A stretch of DNA of 38,772 nucleotides. Source: Brachionus rotundiformis (Eukaryota; Rotifera; Eurotatoria; Ploima; Brachionidae). This document shows positions 32,801 through 38,772 of the stretch, one piece after another (within the stretch, counting starts at the first letter, position 1; the number at the start of each line of letters is the position of its first letter). The position numbers and the translations under genes are program-made. The notes beneath the pieces are model-generated. The model ran no database searches. It was not told the DNA's origin and was given only the letters and a program-made list of their open reading frames with translations. Location of the stretch: positions 980,001-1,018,772 of the forward strand of contig JAESIW010000210.1 of assembly GCA_016802295.1 (NCBI GenBank), in the 5' to 3' direction.

Positions 32801-34150
32801 TTATTGTAAATTAAAATGTTTAACACTGGTTATGTTTTGTAATAAAGATTGCCCGCTTTGTTTAAGTTGGTTTAAATTACTTACTATGTTTTTATTAATT
32901 AACAATGGTTGATAAGTAGAATCCATGTTAGGTTGGTTGGTATCTGCTAAAGTATATACAGAATGAATAGCATATAAACTATCGGTTTTTTCTCCTAAGT
33001 ATAGCATTACGTGGCCTGGTAAAAATAGTAGGTCTCCTATTTTAGCGTTTTGTTGTAGGTATTGGGCTTTTTCGGTATTAGTTTTTGTGCTTATATTTAT
33101 ATTTGTGCCTAATGCATATTGGGCTTGGTCTGTAGTGTTACGTGGTAAATTAATACCAAACACACTGTATACGTTTTGCACAAAACTAGAGCAATCTACC
33201 CCGTAATTACCGTAAATGTCTATTCCGCCCCAAGCGTAATGCATGTTTAAATATTTAAAAGCCTGCGTTACTAAATTATTAGCAGAATAGTTTACAAAAC
33301 CTAAATGTAAGTTTTGCATATCTTGTTGGGTTAGCGGTATGTATTTAATGGTAAACGTTTTGTTACTATTTACAGTAGGCACTATTAAATTAGCAACATT
33401 ATTTATGGTTTTATAAGCCAATACGGCACCCATGCTAAATTGTAAACTTTGTATAGTAAGCGTAGGGCTGGTTACCACAAAAAAGTTTGTTTGTTTTTGT
33501 TTGTAAAATTGTAGCCACTTGCTTTGTTGCATTAATAAAATATTGCTGGCTTTAACCCAACCGTAGTAGTTGTTACTTTGCACAAAAAACCATTGATTGT
33601 TAGATGATCTGTGCAATATAACCACGTTTTGTAGTGGGTTTAAAACGGTTTCTTGAAAGCGATTTAAATGTACAGTTTCTGTATTTTTGTATACGGCTAA
33701 ATCGGTTGGCACAGAATACACCGCTGTACGGTTTTTGGTTATACCGTAAGTTATAGAATTAATATTTAATACATTTTTTATATTAATGTTGTTAGTTATA
33801 ATATTTTGTTGCTTAACACTAAGGGGCAAATTGTTAAAGTTATATAAGGCATAACTAAAATTATATTGTAATAAATTTTGCAAGTATTGTTTATTTAAAG
33901 TTTGCGGATGGTTAGTAATATTAATTACTTTGTATTTTATATTATTTTGTTGTGCTTGGGCTTGGGTGTTAAGTTGATTAATATTTATAGATTTAGTAGC
34001 ACCATTATTGTTGCTTAACCAATTTTTTGCAGAACTATACACGTTATTGCTATTATTAGTTTTTGTTGTTGTAGCTTGTATTGTTGTAAAATTTGTTAAA
34101 ATGCACATAGTGGCTACCAGTAAAAAAAATATTATATTTTGTTTAACCAT
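32801..34150 (-). CDS. Secreted NlpC/P60 cell-wall hydrolase with SH3-like domains
   Basis: A 449-residue protein. Residues 1-27 are a signal peptide (Lys, hydrophobic core, cut near Gln-Ala). Residues about 70-145 fit an NlpC/P60 stabilising domain, and 150-205 an SH3b-like domain ('RSSNNQWFFVQSNNYYGWVK'). About 220-275 is a second SH3-like part, and 288-400 the NlpC/P60 peptidase. The catalytic residues are Cys320 ('GVDCSSF'), His380 ('PGHVMLYLG') and a third polar residue, probably His396. Such enzymes cut peptide bonds in peptidoglycan stems, usually between D-Glu and meso-DAP, in the periplasm. It implies the bacterium keeps a peptidoglycan wall. It is encoded alone, downstream of csp but separated from it by a terminator. 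Confidence 0.9.
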   Translation of the reverse strand: MVKQNIIFFLLVATMCILTNFTTIQATTTKTNNSNNVYSSAKNWLSNNNGATKSININQLNTQAQAQQNNIKYKVINITNHPQTLNKQYLQNLLQYNFSYALYNFNNLPLSVKQQNIITNNINIKNVLNINSITYGITKNRTAVYSVPTDLAVYKNTETVHLNRFQETVLNPLQNVVILHRSSNNQWFFVQSNNYYGWVKASNILLMQQSKWLQFYKQKQTNFFVVTSPTLTIQSLQFSMGAVLAYKTINNVANLIVPTVNSNKTFTIKYIPLTQQDMQNLHLGFVNYSANNLVTQAFKYLNMHYAWGGIDIYGNYGVDCSSFVQNVYSVFGINLPRNTTDQAQYALGTNINISTKTNTEKAQYLQQNAKIGDLLFLPGHVMLYLGEKTDSLYAIHSVYTLADTNQPNMDSTYQPLLINKNIVSNLNQLKQSGQSLLQNITSVKHFNLQ

Positions 34151-34235
34151 AATTTTATAGTGTAAGTTTTTTAATTTATTGTATTATATTTTAGCAATTA
34201 TTTAATGCAATTAAAAGCAATTAATACTTTGGGTA

Positions 34236-34267
34236 AAAAAAAAGACCACATAAGTAGTCTTTTTTTG
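34236..34267 (-). terminator. Rho-independent terminator after the cold-shock gene
   Basis: On the minus strand AGACTAC and GTGGTCT (G-T pair allowed) form a stem around a 4-base loop, flanked by A-runs and T-runs. It lies 36 bases past the csp stop codon and separates it from the NlpC/P60 gene. Because the flanks are symmetrical it could work on either strand. Confidence 0.75.
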
Positions 34268-34302
34268 TATAACTTTTATCTGGTTATAGATAAATTAATT
34301 AA

Positions 34303-34509
34303 TTAATCAATTAATTTAATATCTACAGCAGATTGTTTGTTATTGTTAGTGGCAATATCAAAACTAATTTTGTCACCTTCTTTTAAGCCTTTTAAACCAG
34401 ACTGATTAACATTGTTAATGTGTACAAAAACATCTGCACCACCGCTTTCTGGCATAATAAATCCGTAACCTTTAGTAAAGTTAAACCATTTTACAGTACC
34501 TTTTAACAT
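34303..34509 (-). CDS. cspA: Cold-shock domain protein
   Basis: A 68-residue single cold-shock domain protein, the family's normal length. It binds single-stranded RNA and DNA and is thought to melt RNA structure. RNP1 (KGYGFI, residues 13-18) and RNP2 (VFVHI, 27-31) are present. I start it at the ATG at 34507-34509: GGAGA sits about 7 bases upstream and 'MLKGTVKWFN' is the canonical N-terminus. A longer frame from 34626 would add 39 unrelated residues. The open upstream stretch (34510 to about 34650) is instead probably a long 5' leader, as usual for csp mRNAs. Confidence 0.95.
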   Translation of the reverse strand: MLKGTVKWFNFTKGYGFIMPESGGADVFVHINNVNQSGLKGLKEGDKISFDIATNNNKQSAVDIKLID

Positions 34510-34651
34510 AATAGATTCTCCAATTGTAAGATAATAAATAGCAAGACTTTTAGCTTGAGAACCGTATCTAAAGAAACAAAGTAGAAAAATTTTCACAATT
34601 TGTATAAAATAGAAGCAAATAAACAATAAAATCTAAGCATTAAATATAATA

Positions 34652-34706
34652 TAGCACGTTATGTATGGTTTTTCAAATTAATAATATATTTACACAAAGC
34701 GTGCTA
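34652..34706. promoter_or_regulatory. Inverted repeat in the csp-rmuC divergent promoter region
   Basis: TAGCACG (34652-34658) and CGTGCTA (34700-34706) are perfect inverted copies 41 bases apart. The right arm overlaps ACACAAAGCGTGCT, close to ACACAAAGTGTGTT upstream of gltA (23363-23376). This may be a binding site shared by the two regions; it is short and unproven. Confidence 0.3.
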
Positions 34707-34746
34707 ACTTTATATATGTGTTAACTAATATTATAAAGGTATAATA

Positions 34747-36021
34747 ATGATTGTATTGCTGGCGTTGTTTATAGGTTTTGTTATAAGTATAGTGCTTAAT
34801 GTGGTGTTGTGGTGGCAAAAAAACAATATTACTAATGCCAATATAAACCTTACAAGTACATTAAACCAAAAAGAGCAAACCCTAAACAACTTAATGTTAA
34901 GCATAGAATCTAATAAAAAAAACGAACTACAAAGCTTTGAAGAAAACATGTTGCTTAAATTTAGCCAATTGTCGGTAGATTTGCTAGATAAAGCCACTAA
35001 CAAGCTACAGCAAACCTCTACGCAAAGTATTCAAAATGTTATTAATCCGTTTAAAGTAGAAATTGAAACTTTTAAGCAAAAAGTAGATAATGCGTATAAT
35101 CAAGAGAATCAGCAACGTTTAATGCTAGCAGGGCAAATTCAAAATTTGGTAGAAGCTAACAAAACCACCAATAAAATAGCCACAGATTTAAGCAAAGCAT
35201 TAAGTGGCGATAAAAAAGTGCAGGGTAATTGGGGCGAGATTCAATTAAAAAATATACTAGAACAATCCGGCTTGCAAGAAGGTATAGACTTTGCTTTACA
35301 ATATGCAGTTAAAAATGCAGATTCGCAACAGTTTTTTTTAGATGCATTAATAAAATTACCAGAAGGAAAACACATTGTAATAGATAGTAAGCTTTCTTTG
35401 GTTAATTATCAAAATTATATTAACGCAGAAGATGAAGAACAAAAACAAGAGTTTTTAAAATATTATTTACAAGATGTAGAAAAGCAAATTAACGGTTTAG
35501 GTAGCAAAAGTTATTTTAAATTGGTAAATTCGGTAGATTTTGTTATTATGTTTATGCCTATAGAAGCCGCATACATTTTAGCCATGCAAAATAACCACAA
35601 CCTACACGCCAAAGCTTGGGAAAATAAAATTATTATTTGCAATAGTGCCAATTTATTTGCAATGTTAAAAACTATTTACTTTATTATAGGGTTAGAAAAA
35701 CAAAACAAAAATACGCTACAAATTGCAGAGGCGGGTGCTAATTTGTACGATAAATTTGTATTGTTATTAGATGAATATGATAAACTAGGAAAATATTTAA
35801 AACAATCTAGCGAATCTTACGAAAAAGGCTATAACCATATAAGCACAGGGCGTGGTAACTTAGTTGCCAGAGTAAATAAAATGAAGGAGCTAGGTAGCTT
35901 GCAAACTAAAAAAAATATTTCTGCAAATTATATGGCTAATGCACACTTAATTGCAGATGATAGCGAGGTTGTTAATAATAACAATGATGATAACCATAAT
36001 AATGATAATAATAGCAGGTAA
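34747..36021 (+). CDS. rmuC: RmuC family protein
   Basis: A 424-residue protein. Residues 1-22 form a membrane anchor, residues about 30-150 a long coiled coil, and about 155-390 the RmuC domain, which belongs to the PD-(D/E)XK nuclease-like fold. Core motifs visible are 'GNWGEIQLKNILEQSGL', 'FLDALIKLPEGKHIVIDSKLSL' with the Asp...Asp-Ser-Lys residues, and 'FMPIEAAY'. RmuC limits inversions at short inverted repeats in E. coli and has been linked to DNA defence, but its biochemical activity is poorly known. The last ~17 residues are almost only Asn, Asp and His, a low-complexity tail. It is divergent from csp and converges on comEC with only 29 bases between stops. Confidence 0.93.
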   Translation: MIVLLALFIGFVISIVLNVVLWWQKNNITNANINLTSTLNQKEQTLNNLMLSIESNKKNELQSFEENMLLKFSQLSVDLLDKATNKLQQTSTQSIQNVINPFKVEIETFKQKVDNAYNQENQQRLMLAGQIQNLVEANKTTNKIATDLSKALSGDKKVQGNWGEIQLKNILEQSGLQEGIDFALQYAVKNADSQQFFLDALIKLPEGKHIVIDSKLSLVNYQNYINAEDEEQKQEFLKYYLQDVEKQINGLGSKSYFKLVNSVDFVIMFMPIEAAYILAMQNNHNLHAKAWENKIIICNSANLFAMLKTIYFIIGLEKQNKNTLQIAEAGANLYDKFVLLLDEYDKLGKYLKQSSESYEKGYNHISTGRGNLVARVNKMKELGSLQTKKNISANYMANAHLIADDSEVVNNNNDDNHNNDNNSR

Positions 36022-36050
36022 TTAAGCACAATTATATGTATTAATATGTA

Positions 36051-38111
36051 TTATTTATGGCTAATAATTTTTGCTTTATTATTGTTTAAATAAATAAAGC
36101 TAGAGCCTTTTTGCTGTAAATAGTTTTTATCTATTATTGTAGGTAAGTTGTTACTATGTGTTGCAACACACACTTCATTTTTATTTACATAGTTAGTTAC
36201 TATAATTATACTGCGGGGTAAACACCATTCTGTTGGCACAATGCTATTAGCGGTTATATAAACATTATAATTGTTTATTAAGCTATGGCAGTAATTAGTA
36301 GTGCAGTTTATATAAATAGAATCTGCAAAAGTGTGCTTATAATCTACATTATTATTTTTAAACCATACTTTTTTTATAAAATTTTGTTTTGCGGTATTAA
36401 AGGCGTATTCGTAAGATTGATTGCCATATTTTATAGCCACAACTTCGGCGTTGTAATCTATTAATATATCTGGGCTTTTTGCGGTAACAAAGTAGCCTAT
36501 AATTGCTAAGGCTAAAGTTACATATGCAAAGATTTTTACTATACTTGTGTACATATTTTTTACAGTATTAAATTTTATTGCTATTATGGTTATAGTGCTT
36601 AATAAATACAAAATTAGCCATATTGCATAAACATTATTTACATACAATGTAGATAAATTTTTATAATTAAAAGAGTAGTTAGCAAAAAAATCTGCTATTT
36701 GTAACATATAGTTTGTACTATAGTGGGTAATAATTAAAGCGTATTTGCCAATTATAAAGGGAGTTATTAAATAAATTAACACACTAGGCATAAGCACAAA
36801 AGTAAACAAAGGGGCACTAAGCGCATTAGCAAAAACCGACAATAAAGGTATAGAGCCAAAGTAAAACCCCAAAACCGGCGAAATTGCTATTTCTATAGCC
36901 AAAGTAATTGCAAATAAAAATAATATATATAGCAAAATATTATATAAATATTGCCAATAACCGTTTACTTTAAAATTATATATTTTTAAAAACCACTTAC
37001 TGCTTACTATGGCAATTATAACTAAAGTGGCAAAAGCAGATAATATAAACCCAACTGAATAAACTGCAAACGGATTAAAAACCAATATTATAAAAATAGC
37101 TAAAAACAAACTATTAATAGCATAGGTATAAAAGTTTAGTAGTACGGCTAAAAACACTGCAATTGCCATTATTCCGGCACGTATTGCTGGTGGGTGATTT
37201 CCTACTATAAACAAATATATCAATAAAAATAAAATAGTTATAATTGCGGCTATTTTTTTAGTATTATAGCTTAAAGTTAGTTTTGTAAAAAAGCTTAAAC
37301 ACAATCTAGTTAGTAAAAAAACAAAGCCACTTAGTATGCTTATATGGTAGCCAGAAATTGATATTAAGTGTGCCAAGCCAGAGCCCCTAAGATTTTGCAA
37401 ATCTTCTTGCGGTAAAAAGTCGTACTCGCCTACGGTAATAGAGGCCACAAACGGAGCCACCTGTGTACTACTAACGCTATCTATTTGTTTAATAATATAC
37501 TGCTTTATACTTAACTGTATTTGTTTTATAAAGTTTACACTGTTATAAAATATATTATTAGTATTAAAGTTATCTATTAGGGTTGCGTAACCTAAAATGT
37601 AGCCGTTGGCTCCTATATTGTTTAGTTTAGCATTAAGCTTAAAGCTAAAACCATTAGGTATTAAAGCACTACTAGGCGGAATTAAAGTCACTTTAGCCTT
37701 TATTATATCGTTTATTTTAAAGTTGTTGGGTCTAAAATATACTATTTTTGCGCTAGAAGGCGTGGTAATATTATTAGAATCGTTATTAATAATAATATCT
37801 TTTAAGTATAAATAGGTTTTGCCGTTAAAGTAAGATCTTTCTACTTTATAAATTTTAGCGTATACATAATTGGTAGTAGGAGCGTTTAAAAAAGTGGGCG
37901 TATTAAAATATATTTTTGTAGATGTAATAAACAATCCAAACACAAAAAAGCAAATTAATAATAAAAAATAAAAAAAATTATAGTTTTTATATTTAATAGC
38001 TAAGGCTACTGCAATAACGTTAATTATTAACCATACATACCACGGCATTATATTGTAAAAAATAGCTAGTACTATTCCTACAATATAAGCAATGGTACAA
38101 TATATAAACAT
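36051..38111 (-). CDS. comEC: ComEC/Rec2 DNA-uptake channel, alphaproteobacterial form without metallo-beta-lactamase domain
   Basis: A 686-residue polytopic inner-membrane protein. N-terminal helices (about 1-65) precede an OB-like soluble domain (about 80-200). The Competence domain follows with its signature 'GLAHLISISGYHISILSGF' near 230-250 and about eight further helices to ~545. The C-terminal ~140 residues form a short soluble domain with 'INCTTNYCHSL' and 'VPTEWCLPRSIIIVTNY', like the tail of alphaproteobacterial ComEC proteins. No HxHxDH metallo-beta-lactamase motif is present. ComEC carries single-stranded DNA through the inner membrane during transformation; no other com or pil genes are here. 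Its ATG overlaps the preceding gene's stop by one base. Confidence 0.92.
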   Translation of the reverse strand: MFIYCTIAYIVGIVLAIFYNIMPWYVWLIINVIAVALAIKYKNYNFFYFLLLICFFVFGLFITSTKIYFNTPTFLNAPTTNYVYAKIYKVERSYFNGKTYLYLKDIIINNDSNNITTPSSAKIVYFRPNNFKINDIIKAKVTLIPPSSALIPNGFSFKLNAKLNNIGANGYILGYATLIDNFNTNNIFYNSVNFIKQIQLSIKQYIIKQIDSVSSTQVAPFVASITVGEYDFLPQEDLQNLRGSGLAHLISISGYHISILSGFVFLLTRLCLSFFTKLTLSYNTKKIAAIITILFLLIYLFIVGNHPPAIRAGIMAIAVFLAVLLNFYTYAINSLFLAIFIILVFNPFAVYSVGFILSAFATLVIIAIVSSKWFLKIYNFKVNGYWQYLYNILLYILFLFAITLAIEIAISPVLGFYFGSIPLLSVFANALSAPLFTFVLMPSVLIYLITPFIIGKYALIITHYSTNYMLQIADFFANYSFNYKNLSTLYVNNVYAIWLILYLLSTITIIAIKFNTVKNMYTSIVKIFAYVTLALAIIGYFVTAKSPDILIDYNAEVVAIKYGNQSYEYAFNTAKQNFIKKVWFKNNNVDYKHTFADSIYINCTTNYCHSLINNYNVYITANSIVPTEWCLPRSIIIVTNYVNKNEVCVATHSNNLPTIIDKNYLQQKGSSFIYLNNNKAKIISHK

Positions 38112-38629
38112 TATTTTGCTTTAGCTATATATTTATTGTCTTGTTTTTTTACTTTGTTATTTGCTTCATAGCCATTAATATAATTGTGTAAACTTTTTGT
38201 AAAATTAAACATTACAATGCGGTTCATTATTAGTTTATCTAATAAAAACACAAAAATATTATTGGTTAAAGGCTGTATTTTTATGGTTAAAATAGTATTT
38301 TTACCAATATCATTAGCATAAAAAGTCCATATCATAGGGTGTTTTTTTTCATGCTTAATATAAAGCTTTAGTCTTGTATTAGGTACAATTTCTAATAATT
38401 TTACTTCTATAGATGAATTTTGTTTATCTATATTAGTAAAATCTTTCCACCAATTATTAAACTTAGAAATATCTGTAATAATGCTCCATGCAATATCAAA
38501 CCTAGAATTACTAAAGCTTATTTGTTTAGTTAAAAAGTTAGATTCGTAGCGGTATATGGTAACCACCGAAAATACAATAAATAATAGTGTAGCTACAATA
38601 ACCACAATTTCAGAAAATACAAACGTCAT
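38111..38629 (-). CDS. Membrane-anchored SRPBCC (polyketide cyclase-like) protein
   Basis: A 172-residue protein. An N-terminal membrane helix (about 5-27) is followed by a START/SRPBCC-like fold. The cues are the opening 'SNSRFDIAWSIITDISKFNNWWKDF', typical of polyketide-cyclase-like (Polyketide_cyc2) proteins, the alternating strands to ~125, and a long C-terminal helix. A Lys-rich tail follows. Family members bind hydrophobic ligands; a specific role cannot be given. The stop codon overlaps the comEC start by one base (TAATG), so the two are probably co-translated, although no functional link with DNA uptake is known to me. Upstream, 38630-38772 is AT-rich and holds no visible gene. Confidence 0.7.
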   Translation of the reverse strand: MTFVFSEIVVIVATLLFIVFSVVTIYRYESNFLTKQISFSNSRFDIAWSIITDISKFNNWWKDFTNIDKQNSSIEVKLLEIVPNTRLKLYIKHEKKHPMIWTFYANDIGKNTILTIKIQPLTNNIFVFLLDKLIMNRIVMFNFTKSLHNYINGYEANNKVKKQDNKYIAKAK

Positions 38630-38772
38630 ACTGTTTTTTTAACCTTTTACATAATATCTAATATATTTAATATATATATAATAATACATTTGCAAAAAAA
38701 AGTATAATACATAAAAAAGTATAGGGTTAAAGTGTTGGTTTTGTGGGTTTTTTTTGGTATATTTGTTGTGTT

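Noticed and set aside
34510..34626. A 39-residue N-terminal extension of the cold-shock protein
   Set aside because: The canonical csp start at 34509 has a good Shine-Dalgarno and the extension resembles nothing; the region is better read as a long 5' leader.
1..38772. tRNA, rRNA, insertion sequences or prophage
   Set aside because: Gaps between genes are mostly short; the longer ones hold no cloverleaf, rRNA motif, transposase or terminal inverted repeats. The ImmA-like protease alone is not evidence of a prophage.

Overview
The window (about one third G+C) looks like the chromosome of an alphaproteobacterium with a low-GC, probably reduced and host-associated lifestyle. The signs are an alphaproteobacterial-looking sdhE-sdhC-sdhD-sdhA-sdhB block, a 480-residue isocitrate dehydrogenase with the C-terminal extension seen in Rickettsia, a ComEC that ends in the short Cys-containing tail usual in that class instead of a metallo-beta-lactamase domain, and an LDH-like malate dehydrogenase. 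No RNA gene, insertion sequence or CRISPR array was seen. All 24 genes called end in TAA (21) or TAG (3). I cannot name the species.

Layout. 1-13.2 kb: a small secreted DUF2141 protein, then one enormous gene (735-13181, 4148 codons) for a cysteine-free, repetitive surface or secreted protein with degenerate RTX-like repeats. Its first half has an extreme G-over-C strand skew. It is followed by about 340 bases of repeats and hairpins ending at a clear terminator. 13.7-17.1 kb: hpt-purA-purB, a purine-salvage operon from hypoxanthine to AMP, with PurA and PurB resembling eukaryotic, Bacteroidetes or clostridial enzymes. 17.2-23.2 kb, minus strand: gltA-icd-acn-mdh. 23.6-32.7 kb, plus strand: gdh, an acetolactate-synthase-like ThDP enzyme, an aldehyde dehydrogenase, sdhE-C-D-A-B, a small membrane protein and an ImmA/IrrE-type protease, no gap over 30 bases. 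32.8-38.8 kb: NlpC/P60 hydrolase and cold-shock protein (minus), rmuC (plus), comEC and an SRPBCC protein (minus).

How it fits together. The two divergent operons between 17.2 and 31.7 kb encode every step of a citric acid cycle except fumarase, provided the ThDP enzyme and the aldehyde dehydrogenase act as 2-oxoglutarate decarboxylase and succinic semialdehyde dehydrogenase, the bypass known from cyanobacteria. No 2-oxoglutarate dehydrogenase or succinyl-CoA synthetase gene lies in the locus. Glutamate dehydrogenase would feed 2-oxoglutarate in, and PurB in the adjacent operon releases fumarate. Citrate synthase and aconitase are both of the mitochondrial type, unusual for this class, and both histidine ligands for haem b appear missing from the succinate dehydrogenase anchor subunits. 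This compact, mosaic cycle and the giant surface protein are the two most notable parts of the window.
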